Shown: in pieces, positions 34,990-43,821 of the stretch
Layout: each line of letters begins with the position of its first letter
How positions within the stretch are numbered: position 1 is the stretch's first letter
Origin: Halovenus rubra
GTDB lineage: Archaea; Halobacteriota; Halobacteria; Halobacteriales; Haloarculaceae
Assembly (NCBI RefSeq): GCF_026586665.1
Contig: NZ_JAODIY010000016.1
Coordinates: 1-64,000 of the forward strand
Length of the DNA stretch: 64,000 nt
Direction of reading: 5' to 3'
The notes under the pieces: generated by a model
What the model saw: the letters and a program-made list of their open reading frames with translations, nothing else
Databases searched by the model: none
Told to the model about the DNA's origin: nothing
Made by a program: the position numbers and the translations under genes

Positions 34990-36216
34990 TCACTCCAAGA
35001 TTTCGTCTACAGCCTTCTCTACCAGTTCAAGTTCTTTTTCGTAATCTCCATCTAGTAAACTCTCTGGTTTCATGTCACTCACAGTCTCGGAAGTCTTTTG
35101 ATAGTCATACCAAGCCAGCCAGTGTAATCGCTTCCTGATTCGGTCTGAGTAATTGGAATGAAAGAGTGACACCAATTCTCCGTAGTTTGTGAGATCATAG
35201 GAAGCCTGTCTACCTGTATTGAGTTTAATTAGCGGTCGATCATTCCAAGGGGCTTCACCTTCCGTTTCTGAAGCTCTCCTGAGGACATTCCCAACATTAT
35301 TGTTGTAACTAATACCCCACTTTTCGGCTGCAATATCCTTCGAGGTGATATTTTGCTGTGGTGAACTCTCGAGGTCTTCTAGGCCTGAGATTTCAATCGG
35401 TTCAGTCTGAGATTGGTTTTCTAATTCTCGAAATATACACAGAGTTTCGGGCAGATTGACCTTTTTACCTGAGTAAACATCTTCAATAGCCTTTGTGTCT
35501 GACATCAAATATTCTGATAATTCCTCGAAAGGACCCAATTTTGTCTCTTCAAGGAGTTCATTTGCTATTACCTCTGTTTCTGTTATATTCTCCAATTTCG
35601 ACTTTGTGAGCGCTAAGAGGGCGACTGCCGATGTGTCTTGAAGTCCAAGTTCTTCCAACTTCTCAAAATCTATCTCTTTTTGCTTTCGTCTTCGAGCAAG
35701 ATCTTTGCGTACCTGTTCTACATCGAACTCGTGCCCACCAAATAACTCGTCTAGTGCCGATTTAATCACAGCCAAATCTTTCTGAGATTCTGGGGTTATA
35801 TACCTGGGGTCTAAAAGCCCGTCAACAATCCCGACAATAAGATCACGTTGACTGTGCGTCTCGCCGTTGTCATACAATAGGGAGAGTGTTTCACCGTGCG
35901 CTTTTCCGAGTCGGTACAGATTTTCATCTGCTCCTTCGACTGGTGGGGAAGATTCCCAATATTCATTGAATGTCTCTAACAATTCGTCTCTATCTTGGTC
36001 CCACTGATCAGAATCCAGTAACCCACTTTTGTGGAAGGCGTGTACATCAAAGATTCCTCGAAAAATTCGTTCTGCTAATCTGTTTCGTTTTTTCTCGATG
36101 GCATTATCCAGCTCACCTGGGGGAGCATTTGGATTCTCGATTAGCTCCTGAAGTTGCCCTCGCGATAATGCAAAGCTGCTCCGGTCCACATCTATGTCGT
36201 CATACTCATAAACCAT
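34990..36216 (-). CDS. Hypothetical protein, AT-rich island gene
   Basis: A 408-residue protein I do not recognise. It is highly charged and mostly helical in appearance, with a coiled-coil-like stretch around 180-215 (KDLARRRKQKEIDFEKLEEL) and a C-terminal segment that may contain a winged helix (SSPQQNITSKDIAAEKWG...VGNVLRRA...). Codon use is much more AT-rich than the core genes, fitting recent acquisition. It is convergent with the intact integrase (4-base gap) and divergent from the broken one, so it is probably island cargo. Confidence 0.7.
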   Translation of the reverse strand: MVYEYDDIDVDRSSFALSRGQLQELIENPNAPPGELDNAIEKKRNRLAERIFRGIFDVHAFHKSGLLDSDQWDQDRDELLETFNEYWESSPPVEGADENLYRLGKAHGETLSLLYDNGETHSQRDLIVGIVDGLLDPRYITPESQKDLAVIKSALDELFGGHEFDVEQVRKDLARRRKQKEIDFEKLEELGLQDTSAVALLALTKSKLENITETEVIANELLEETKLGPFEELSEYLMSDTKAIEDVYSGKKVNLPETLCIFRELENQSQTEPIEISGLEDLESSPQQNITSKDIAAEKWGISYNNNVGNVLRRASETEGEAPWNDRPLIKLNTGRQASYDLTNYGELVSLFHSNYSDRIRKRLHWLAWYDYQKTSETVSDMKPESLLDGDYEKELELVEKAVDEILE

Positions 36217-36352
36217 GATTGGTATTTAAGTAGAATCATTTTTGTGGTAAATAAATGTTTCCTCTCCGACCTGAACAGTAAACATCATTCTAAAAATGCA
36301 ACGACGATTATCTGCCGCGACATCGGTCGTGGACCAGAGCAGGTGATCGACA

Positions 36353-37573
36353 ATGACCAAGTACATCTCTCAGAAGACTGCTGAATTAGTCGGACCTCGT
36401 CTCCGAATTCCCATAGATCAAGAGGCAGGAGATTTCTACGAATTCATGTTGGAAAAAGGCAAGAAACCAGAAGCAAATGAAGGATTAGCACAAGAATCAG
36501 CTGACAATTATTTATCGCGGTACGATCAGCTCTTGCGCGCAGGATATGCCCTTTCAAACGGGCAGATGGTCGAGTTGAGTCACGACATTGCTGACAGAAT
36601 CGAAGAAGCACTGAACGACGATGAATTAGTGAAGGAAAACGGAGAAGCATACAGTCCATCAAGCAAACGGAAATTCCAGAATACTTTAGAAAAGTATTTT
36701 GAATTTCGGGGGAATAAAGGAGGAAGCGAATGGGACTCAACGTACTTGTTCGAGGAACCGTCTTCAATAGAGCGAGATTTTTTTCGTCGGGATGAGCGGG
36801 CGGAACTGCGCAAAGCAGCCCTAAATTACGGGCAACTGCCTCACTACTCCTCATACTGGTGGCTGTAATTCTTTGAATCGCTAGTTCCTGATTCGCCAGG
36901 CAAGAGCCTCGCTGTTAGAAAATACCAAGTTCGAATCTTCACGTACTTACAGCCATCAGTATCAGTCACCCCCGAAGAACGTGATCGAATAAAGGCATAT
37001 CTTGCACAAAAAAAAGGGATTCCTAAATCAGAAATCAACAGAGATGTTTGGAATAGAGAGCGCGAGTGTATGAAAATACCGTCATTGGTCAATACTGCAC
37101 TTGACGCTGCACTGCGACCAGTCGAAGTGGAAAACAGCAGTGTCGACTGGCTTCGGTTGGACATCAACGAATTATACGTTCCTAAAGAGAACTCCGCAAA
37201 AGGTCGAGAGAACTGGAAGGTAGCGTTGCGGCCAGAAACGTCCCGACTGAACGAAGCATGGATGGAACAGCGAGCTGCGCTGCCGAAGTACGACAATAGA
37301 CACGAAATTTGGCTGAACCAGAAGGGGAACCCCTACGACAAGAAAACGCTAAATGACTTACTGCGTAGGTTGCTCGAAAAGACCGAGATCAACACCGAGA
37401 ATCGAGACCTGTCTTGGTACTCGATTAGACACTCGACAGGAACCTATATCGTCGAGGATGGAAACCTCGGACAGGCTAACAGTCAACTCAGACACGAATC
37501 GCTGGAAAGTACTCTTCGCTATGATCATTCGCCGACCGATAGTCGATCTGAGACTCTGGACGATATCGAGTGA
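36353..37573 (+). pseudogene. Tyrosine recombinase disrupted by a MITE
   Basis: The first part (36353-36853) encodes the N-terminal and early catalytic domain, ending LPHYSS. After the insertion the same frame resumes at 36965 with VTPEERDR and runs to the stop at 37573, with LRP (~Arg), KENSAKGR, SWYSIRHS, LRHES and nucleophile LRYDH. Removing 36854-36964 (the 108-bp element plus one target copy) joins the parts in frame into a 369-residue protein, almost the same length as the intact integrase at 33879. As it stands, translation stops at the TAA inside the element (36866-36868), after 171 residues without the catalytic centre. Confidence 0.88.
36854..36961. mobile_element. 108-bp MITE with 15-bp inverted ends
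   Basis: The left end TACTGGTGGCTGTAA (36854-36868) and the right end TTACAGCCATCAGTA (36947-36961) are inverted copies with one mismatch. The trinucleotide TCA flanks both sides (36851-36853 and 36962-36964) as the target duplication. The element is too short to encode a transposase, so it must have been moved in trans. Its borders are confirmed by exact restoration of the recombinase reading frame when it and one TCA are removed. Parent IS unknown. Confidence 0.9.
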
Positions 37574-37618
37574 GAATGATTTCATCGGAGACAGCAAGTA
37601 CTGAAAAGTGAAATTAGA

Positions 37619-37656
37619 TGTCGTAGGTAAGACACGGGGGTGTCGCAAGTACGACA
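37619..37656. repeat. Nested inverted repeat after the broken recombinase
   Basis: The outer arms TGTCGTA (37619-37625) and TACGACA (37650-37656) enclose inner arms GACAC (37631-37635) and GTGTC (37640-37644) around a GGGG loop. This could be a transcript-end hairpin, or a recombinase or regulator site. Confidence 0.5.
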
Positions 37657-37667
37657 TGATCGTTGTC

Positions 37668-37695
37668 CATGTTACTCAGCTGCTGAGCATGTTAC
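37668..37695. repeat. Direct repeat flanking a short inverted repeat
   Basis: CATGTTAC occurs at 37668-37675 and 37688-37695. Between them lies CTCAGC-T-GCTGAG (37675-37687). The arrangement looks like a protein-binding site in the AT-rich gap of the island. Confidence 0.4.
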
Positions 37696-37754
37696 ACAAT
37701 TGAAAACAAACTGCGTATGCCAGTGCAGGAGGAATACGCGCTATTGATAATTCG

Positions 37755-38120
37755 TTAGGTGTCGTTCAGGATGTTTTGAATTAGTTCTACATTCTCGTTA
37801 TATTCTACTTCTGCAGTTAGGCCAACACCTGCAAAATTAGCTGTCTGAGGTTCTTCGCCTTCTTGTTCTACAAGGATTTTGAGGAGTTCATTGGCACCGA
37901 TCATCAAGTCGTTCGGGTCAGTGCCTGAATATGGAACAGCACGGTAGTCTTTGAATGGCTTTGTCCGGTCTATGACGGCCTCTTGTGCAACTTCACCCCA
38001 GGGCGCAGCATATTCAAATGCAGCTTGTTTTTTCAGCAACTCGCTTGGTCCGATGTTGTCGGCGAGTGAGTTTAGTGCCTGGCGTTTGGTTTCGAATCGG
38101 TCAGAGTCGGATTCTTTCAT
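37755..38120 (-). CDS. Hypothetical protein, 121 aa
   Basis: An acidic, probably cytoplasmic protein with a charged N-terminus (MKESDSDRF) and a predicted helix-rich first half. The C-terminal half (NFAGVGLTAEVEYN...) could form a small beta-sheet. No family recognised. AT-rich stretches precede the ATG at 38120, which may hold its promoter. Island cargo of unknown role. Confidence 0.6.
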   Translation of the reverse strand: MKESDSDRFETKRQALNSLADNIGPSELLKKQAAFEYAAPWGEVAQEAVIDRTKPFKDYRAVPYSGTDPNDLMIGANELLKILVEQEGEEPQTANFAGVGLTAEVEYNENVELIQNILNDT

Positions 38121-38387
38121 TCAATCAAACCTATATATTAGTAACTTAAAAGGCTTCGTGTGATATATAGATTACATGTAATCATCCATTTTTAATCGTA
38201 AGTTTTGTGCGAGTCGTATAACACAATTTTCATCATAACAATGGTACATTTCTCACAGGGCATCAAACCCTCGCTCATCCCGATACATTGTTACAGAGGA
38301 GTTTCTCGAACCAGCTGTATGGTTCGTTGAGGTTGAACTGGTCGACACAGTGTGTAATCACGGCTACTTGCTGTCAGGGGTAATCGA

Positions 38388-38924
38388 CTACCAGTATTCT
38401 CCCGGTACCTGTGGATTGAGGAACTTGTCCAACTCATCCCGAGGCTCAGTAGGGGGGAGGTCGCTGACGATGTTGCCCTTCCGGGCCTCGGGGACAAAGT
38501 CCCAGGAATAGTAGTGTGTCCAGTCGTCCAACTCGGATAGATCTACATCGTCGACAACGATGCGCTGGTGGGCACTGTCATACAGTTCGCCCAGCATCCG
38601 GACTTGCTCTTGGCGTGATAGATACAGCTGGTCCGACGACTCAGAGTCGGGCCATTCGTATGCCGGATGGGCGGCGAGAATCTCGGTCGTCCCTGGAATC
38701 GTCGCCTCGCGTTTGAGGAGCTGATTTCCTGTTGCGTATACAATGTGGTCTGTCCGGTGGGCGAGATGAGCGACCCACGTGAGCGGGACTGCCTCACGAT
38801 CATCACATGGTGGTGGGTTGACATCGACTGTATCGTCTCGATCGAACGCGAAGACCGTCCGCCCGGTAGCACTCTGCTCGGGTTGGTGCAGTTCTCTCGC
38901 TTGCGGTGGCGTTTCGATTCTCAT
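38388..38924 (-). CDS. HAD-like hydrolase, probable
   Basis: A 178-residue protein. FAFDRDDTVDV (~25-35) resembles HAD motif I (DxDxT), YATGN (~73-77) fits motif II, and VVDDVDL (~132-138) supplies an acidic pair like motif IV. The typical conserved Lys is not obvious, so catalysis is likely but not certain. It starts inside the last codons of the ADP-ribosylglycohydrolase gene (4-base overlap, 38921-38924), so both are co-translated. A shared role in nucleotide or ADP-ribose metabolism is a reasonable inference. Confidence 0.65.
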   Translation of the reverse strand: MRIETPPQARELHQPEQSATGRTVFAFDRDDTVDVNPPPCDDREAVPLTWVAHLAHRTDHIVYATGNQLLKREATIPGTTEILAAHPAYEWPDSESSDQLYLSRQEQVRMLGELYDSAHQRIVVDDVDLSELDDWTHYYSWDFVPEARKGNIVSDLPPTEPRDELDKFLNPQVPGEYW

Positions 38925-39877
38925 AGCTCCTGCAGGTGCTGTGCGAACTGTCGAAGGGCCTCAGCAGTCGGCTGTGTTGCTGGCCACCACTCTGGCACTG
39001 TTCTGTGCTTGGTATCGATTGTTAGTTCCTCGCACCAGTCGTCCGGAATAGCTGACGCACCGAACCGTGCGCCGACGACCGCCCCAGTGACTGCCCCAAC
39101 GGTATCCGTATCACGACCCATGTTGACCGCCTTGATAATCCCCTCTTGCGGATCGGCAGCTGTGAGTCCATGATAGAGACCAGTCTGGAGCGTATGAATC
39201 ACGTAGCCACTCGACTGGAGTGTCGCCGGATCGATGTCGTCTGGGACGGGTCGAAGTGCGTCGAGTAGTTCCTGTGGCGCGTCCCCAGCAACATTATTAA
39301 GCGCAGAGTCCAGTGGATCAAGATCGCCAGCTAGGAGGCTTGCCAGCGTCCGATTCAGGACAGCACAGCCGTACGTGCAGCGCGGGTCTGCATGTGTGAT
39401 GGCTGAGGAGGTTTGACTGATCTCTTGGAGTCGCTTCGGGTCGTCTTGGAATGCTATCGCGTAGGGGACACACCGCATGACGCTGCCGTTGCCAGCGTTC
39501 TGTCCCTCGGGACGGGACTCCCAGACGGTCTGCCCCGCTGTGTCCCAGTCATCGCCACGCTTGAGACGACGCAATGTCTCGGTAGTCATCAACCCCACGT
39601 CGAACGGATGGCTGTCGTACCAGGCGACGAACCGTTCAGCGACGTCTGCTGGCTTGAACCCATCACACTGGACGAGGCTCTGGGCAATACACAGCGCAAG
39701 TTCCGTGTCATCTGTGACTGTGCCTGGTGGCTTCTTGTGTGTCCCACCACCAAGCATCTCCGTCACTTCCCCGTGTTCGCCCTTGATTTCGGCAGTTGAT
39801 TTGAACTCAACTGGGCGGCCCAGCGCATCACCACAAGCCAGTCCCAACAGGAGTCCTGTTGCTCTGTTCCCATCCAT
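38921..39877 (-). CDS. ADP-ribosylglycohydrolase (DraG/ARH family)
   Basis: A 318-residue metal-dependent hydrolase that removes ADP-ribose from proteins or related substrates. Family metal ligands are present in TVTDDTELA (~53-61), HADPR (~162-166) and GRDTDTVGAVTGA (~255-267). The start is the ATG at 39877 (MDGNRATGLLLG). The longer frame adds 14 basic residues unlike the family. It is followed with overlap by the HAD-like gene. Within a mobile island this pair could reverse ADP-ribosylation or salvage its products, but no partner ADP-ribosyltransferase is seen nearby. Confidence 0.87.
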   Translation of the reverse strand: MDGNRATGLLLGLACGDALGRPVEFKSTAEIKGEHGEVTEMLGGGTHKKPPGTVTDDTELALCIAQSLVQCDGFKPADVAERFVAWYDSHPFDVGLMTTETLRRLKRGDDWDTAGQTVWESRPEGQNAGNGSVMRCVPYAIAFQDDPKRLQEISQTSSAITHADPRCTYGCAVLNRTLASLLAGDLDPLDSALNNVAGDAPQELLDALRPVPDDIDPATLQSSGYVIHTLQTGLYHGLTAADPQEGIIKAVNMGRDTDTVGAVTGAVVGARFGASAIPDDWCEELTIDTKHRTVPEWWPATQPTAEALRQFAQHLQEL

Positions 39878-40109
39878 TTCGAGGTACCCTCTTGTATCGG
39901 TCTTTCGAGTCAGACACAATTTAGCTACCGGAACACATCACCAGAGTAGGTGAGAACTGAGCTCTCGTGAGTTCTCTTTGAGTGTCATTGGAGAGGGTGG
40001 ACATATGCTTTAGAGTCTTTAGAGGCTGATTGCCAGACCAAAGCAAATCACCTGTATTCCGTCTTTTAAATAACACTACAATTTTCCACCTGGTCACTGA
40101 AGTAGCCAT

Positions 40110-40577
40110 ATGCTCGTTGACGAGGAACACATCATCGAAGAAATCGAGATTGAGGAGCGGGAACTCTATGGCGACTTACCGGGTGTTCACCTGCGGTACA
40201 ACCATACTGATCCAGACATCATCAGAGACGGGATTGATTTCGTCGCTGTCATTGAGGAGTCAGAGGAGGTGTATCGCATCGATTACAGAGGGTATGCCTT
40301 TGGTAGCATGCGAGTGACAGCGGATGGTGTCGAACAACTCGGGAAGGATCTACTCGGTAATCCCGATCCCATCCCGAATTGGACGCTGAAGCCAGAGACT
40401 GTCGATGCTGACAATTTGCCATGGTGGGTGCCGGAGGAGACGCCTATCGCCCCGACAATCTCCTGTGAAGTGTGTGCAGATGAAATTTCCGTCCGCGACG
40501 TTCTCACACCCCAGCGACCCCTATTGGAAGTTGAGGCTGATATGCTTTGCCGCGACTGTTGGGAGAGGCATTCATAA
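40110..40577 (+). CDS. Hypothetical protein with C-terminal zinc ribbon
   Basis: A 155-residue acidic protein. The first ~110 residues have no recognisable family. The C-terminus has CEVC (~118-121) and CRDC (~147-150), a CxxC...CxxC zinc ribbon. It lies between the ADP-ribosylglycohydrolase and pentapeptide-like genes and is convergent with the latter (16-base gap). A TATA-like stretch is present around 40060-40085. Role unknown; ribbons of this sort bind nucleic acid or protein. Confidence 0.65.
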   Translation: MLVDEEHIIEEIEIEERELYGDLPGVHLRYNHTDPDIIRDGIDFVAVIEESEEVYRIDYRGYAFGSMRVTADGVEQLGKDLLGNPDPIPNWTLKPETVDADNLPWWVPEETPIAPTISCEVCADEISVRDVLTPQRPLLEVEADMLCRDCWERHS

Positions 40578-40593
40578 GGGGTGACTGCAGCAT

Positions 40594-42678
40594 CTAGAGG
40601 TCGCCTGCACCGACCAATAGTGGGACAACTGCACGATGAACATCAGACTTCTCCGTCTCGGAAGATCCACCTTCGAGAAGTTCACGAAGACGAACCCGCT
40701 CATGCCGAATCATTGCCTTCCGAACTTCACTACTGGTTGCGACGCCTGCTCCCGCGTCGAAGGCAGCATCAGTCACAGGAACTGGGACAAGATAGTCAAG
40801 GTCTGCCAGATCAGTCGCGAGGTGGCTGAACGCAAACTCGCCCTCGTCGCGCTCGTAAACGCCTGCAAGCTTGGCTGAACTGAGAAATTCAGCTGAGTTC
40901 GATTCTGAATCGATAAGTTCGAATCCGAATACGAGCCAGCTGCTGGTCGGGTCGTTTACCTGTGTCGCGGCAGTCCGGGCTACTGAGAGCGCATCATCCA
41001 TAACTTCGTGCCACTCTTGTGATTCAATCTCACCAAGGGCATCGAGGAACGTTTTTGTCTTCCCAGGAACCTCTTCTGCCAAGTGTGTGAGTGCAATCGG
41101 AACCGAAAAATCTGGGCCAACTGCAGTCACGGGGACAGAGAGGTTAGTGTTTTCGAGCGATTCCGGATGCACGAGAACGAGTTCCCACCGCCGATAGCGT
41201 TCTTCAACGCTCGCGTCAATGTTGGTGAGAAACTCTGCCTCCTCCAGCGTTGGGTCGGTCGCGAACCGAGCGTCCTCGAAAGTCGGCTCAACCATGAACT
41301 CCGCGTCGTCAAAGGAAACTTGATCCGTGAACTGGGATTTCGAGAAGTTGGGGGTGCCGGTGAACAGCGTGTCGTCGAACCAGACTTGTCCCTCGAACGT
41401 ACTGGAGCGGAACAGTGCTTGGCTGTTGTACTCTGTGCCGGTGAAGTCAGCATCTCCTTCGACTGTTGCGGAGAACTGGAAGTGCTCGAACGCAGTATCT
41501 GTACAGTCCAGGTCACCCTCGATAGTTGTGCCAGCCATCCAGGTTGATGTCTCGGTGTCGTCAACGTTCTGATACTGCAGATCGCTCTCAAAGTGGACGT
41601 CCCGAAGGTGCCCCGGGCCGTTCAGTGTCGCATTCGAGAAATCTGCAGTTCCTGCGATTTCGGCGTGTGTGAACCAGACTTCGTCGTCAAAGACCGCCGT
41701 TGTCGCTGAGAAGCGTCCATTGGAGATCACCATCGACGCGAAGTCGGCTTTCCCCCCGATTTCAGCTCCATCGAGAATGACTGGTCCCCCTTTGACGCGC
41801 ACGTCTTCGAACTGTCCACTCTCTTCAACTGTCAGCTTGCTTCCTTGGAGGTCTTCGCCGACCACCATGTGATCACAGTTGAGCTCACCACCGATGTGTG
41901 TCTTCTCAAGGGCAAGCGAGCCAGTGATGGATACACCCACGAAGTCAACGTTCCCGTCAACCGTCATCCCAGTCGTGTCGAAGTCACCTTCAACAGAGAG
42001 CATCGTTGCGTCGATATGCCAGTCGAAGGTCGTCCCTGCGAGGACGAATGGGCCGTCAATCTTACCGCGCGCGAACTTGAGCGAAGACGCGAACGAGCCA
42101 TCTTCGAAGGTCACCGGTCCTTCGACGGTAACATCACGCCAGTCGACGTATTGAGCGTCGACATTGTTGGCGACGATTCCTCCCTTGACGGTTGCACCCT
42201 GCCAGTACAATCCCTTCTGGAGTGCGGTGTCGACAAGACTGACTGGACCCTCGAAGACGGTATTCTCCGCCTTGAGTTCCTGCATAATTGTTGCACCATC
42301 GAGGATCACTGGAACGGTGATTCGTGCATCAGTAAGGTCAACGACCCCGTCGATAATTGCGCCCCGCAGATCGAGTGGGCGTTCGTCTGGCGTCGTAATC
42401 GTCTCGCCAGCGAGGTCAAGCCCGGGCAGGTACGCGCCAGCGAAGCTGTTGTGCGTTGGGCCTTCTTCGAGAGCTGTCAGAAACGATTCAGTGGCCTTCT
42501 CCCGCGGGTACTCCTTGTCGACGCCATGGAACAGACACGTTTCGACATCTGCCGCCGGGAGAGTGTGCGGACACTGGACGGTCTCCGGTGGGCGTGATAG
42601 TGAGATGATATCGGCAGGTTCTGTCTCTGTTAGGTGTTCGTACTCGTATGAGCATTGTTGTTGTTTGTTTGTAACCAT
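40594..42678 (-). CDS. Pentapeptide-like repeat (right-handed beta-helix) protein
   Basis: A 694-residue protein. The N-terminus contains CPHTL...CLFH (~36-51), a Cys/His motif that may bind zinc. Residues ~85-450 repeat short units of the A/F-x-x-x-x type (VDFVGVSI, ADFSNATL, ADFTGTEY), as in pentapeptide-repeat beta-helices. The last ~200 residues form a separate helical domain. Related haloarchaeal proteins with a Cys/His N-terminus and pentapeptide repeats exist, often in variable regions. No toxin or nuclease motif is seen. It is upstream of, and co-oriented with, nothing obvious; the GIY-YIG-like gene lies 156 bases beyond its start. Confidence 0.7.
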   Translation of the reverse strand: MVTNKQQQCSYEYEHLTETEPADIISLSRPPETVQCPHTLPAADVETCLFHGVDKEYPREKATESFLTALEEGPTHNSFAGAYLPGLDLAGETITTPDERPLDLRGAIIDGVVDLTDARITVPVILDGATIMQELKAENTVFEGPVSLVDTALQKGLYWQGATVKGGIVANNVDAQYVDWRDVTVEGPVTFEDGSFASSLKFARGKIDGPFVLAGTTFDWHIDATMLSVEGDFDTTGMTVDGNVDFVGVSITGSLALEKTHIGGELNCDHMVVGEDLQGSKLTVEESGQFEDVRVKGGPVILDGAEIGGKADFASMVISNGRFSATTAVFDDEVWFTHAEIAGTADFSNATLNGPGHLRDVHFESDLQYQNVDDTETSTWMAGTTIEGDLDCTDTAFEHFQFSATVEGDADFTGTEYNSQALFRSSTFEGQVWFDDTLFTGTPNFSKSQFTDQVSFDDAEFMVEPTFEDARFATDPTLEEAEFLTNIDASVEERYRRWELVLVHPESLENTNLSVPVTAVGPDFSVPIALTHLAEEVPGKTKTFLDALGEIESQEWHEVMDDALSVARTAATQVNDPTSSWLVFGFELIDSESNSAEFLSSAKLAGVYERDEGEFAFSHLATDLADLDYLVPVPVTDAAFDAGAGVATSSEVRKAMIRHERVRLRELLEGGSSETEKSDVHRAVVPLLVGAGDL

Positions 42679-42834
42679 AGAATGAATTGATTGTCTACCT
42701 ACATAAAGCTGGATTCAATTCGAATGTATTCGATGGGTTTAATTCCTCACATTAGATTGTTGATCAAAAAATGCGCCTTCCGCACTTGGGTTCTTGCTCT
42801 AATTGACTGTAGTCAGTATATCTGGATTTCTGAG

Positions 42835-43512
42835 TTACTCCACGGGAGTAGTTTTGAGAATATGTGACTCAAGCTCATCCAAAAAATCCGAATCATATTT
42901 TTTGTGGACATCATTAACGCACCATAACCCAGATTTTCGTATTTTCTCATTTGGGCTATATTTCCCTAACCAAGTTGATGATCTCGGATCAATTGCTTCT
43001 TTTTCAAAATTACTCAATAATGCGATAAGATTGCGCTCAAGATAATTTCGACTTTCGGCAGTATTGACATTTATCCACAAGAAAGGCAACTCGCGTATAT
43101 AGTTACTCACCTGTTCCTCAAGCAACTGCTCCTCATCCCGTGTTTCCGGAACAGCAGAATCCCCGGCGCCCCACTCCGGAAAATCAGAATGTAACCCATC
43201 TCGTTCTATCAGCGCTTCTCCTATGTGTAAACGAAATCGTGAAGCTCGATGACGGCCCCCTCCTGGATAGTTCCCAGTTAATGGTCCACGATGTTGATAT
43301 AAGCGGTCCCACAAATCACCCGATTTTCCAGTTCTAGTTATCCTTTGTTGGGTTGTTTCTTCGCGTTCTGTATTTGAAAAGAAAAAATAGATTCCTTGAT
43401 CTGGCCAATTCAGATAGCCATCACAATTTTTGAGTTTTCGTTTTCCGTTCACACGCTCCTCCAAGAGTTCAAGCAGATTATAAAGTCTCTCTATATCTTC
43501 TTTTCGACCCAT
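42835..43512 (-). CDS. GIY-YIG-like nuclease-fold protein
   Basis: A 225-residue protein. GIYFFF (~41-46), then ITRTGKSGDLWDRLYQHRG (~58-76) and GGGRHRASRFRLH give the pattern of a GIY-YIG subfamily found in defence and restriction loci (GIY...TRxGxSxxLWxRLxxHRG...G). The late Glu ligand is not certain. The gene is AT-rich compared with core genes and sits ~1.2 kb upstream of the BREX locus on the opposite strand. It could be an accessory nuclease of the defence island; this is inferred from the fold and the location. Confidence 0.65.
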   Translation of the reverse strand: MGRKEDIERLYNLLELLEERVNGKRKLKNCDGYLNWPDQGIYFFFSNTEREETTQQRITRTGKSGDLWDRLYQHRGPLTGNYPGGGRHRASRFRLHIGEALIERDGLHSDFPEWGAGDSAVPETRDEEQLLEEQVSNYIRELPFLWINVNTAESRNYLERNLIALLSNFEKEAIDPRSSTWLGKYSPNEKIRKSGLWCVNDVHKKYDSDFLDELESHILKTTPVE

Positions 43513-43821
43513 ATTTGAGGTATATAGTTAGAACGTATTAAATATTTCAAATAGAATTTGGATCTCCTCAAATTCACACGATAGCCGAGGATTGACATGA
43601 AATTGTTTTGTACATTCGTCTTTAGCTACGCTGGACAAGCCGCGTGAAGGCTGCTCTGGCAGAGTGCTGATCGGTGTAACAGCTGTTCATATCAGACGCC
43701 AAAGTAGCTCTCGACCCTCCAAATCTGAATCTGGATCTATTACGCCGCTGTCTCCCGATTGGAGCTTTAGCTAAAGACGATTAATTGTTTTGTATTATAA
43801 ATTCATCCGCTAATCTGTAGC
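43513..43821. other. AT-rich intergenic region, no gene seen
   Basis: About 310 bases between the GIY-YIG-like gene and the IS4 remnant. The right part may be badly decayed transposase DNA, but I could not align it to a reading frame. No RNA gene, long repeat or clear element end is visible. Confidence 0.45.

Noticed and set aside
36854-36961. TA target duplication (mariner-like) for the MITE
   Set aside because: With a TA duplication the restored recombinase frame would shift; only the TCA duplication restores the frame exactly.
37674-37695. Second attachment site matching the tRNA-Glu 3' end
   Set aside because: The repeats here do not resemble the tRNA-Glu sequence; no copy of the tRNA end was found within the island.
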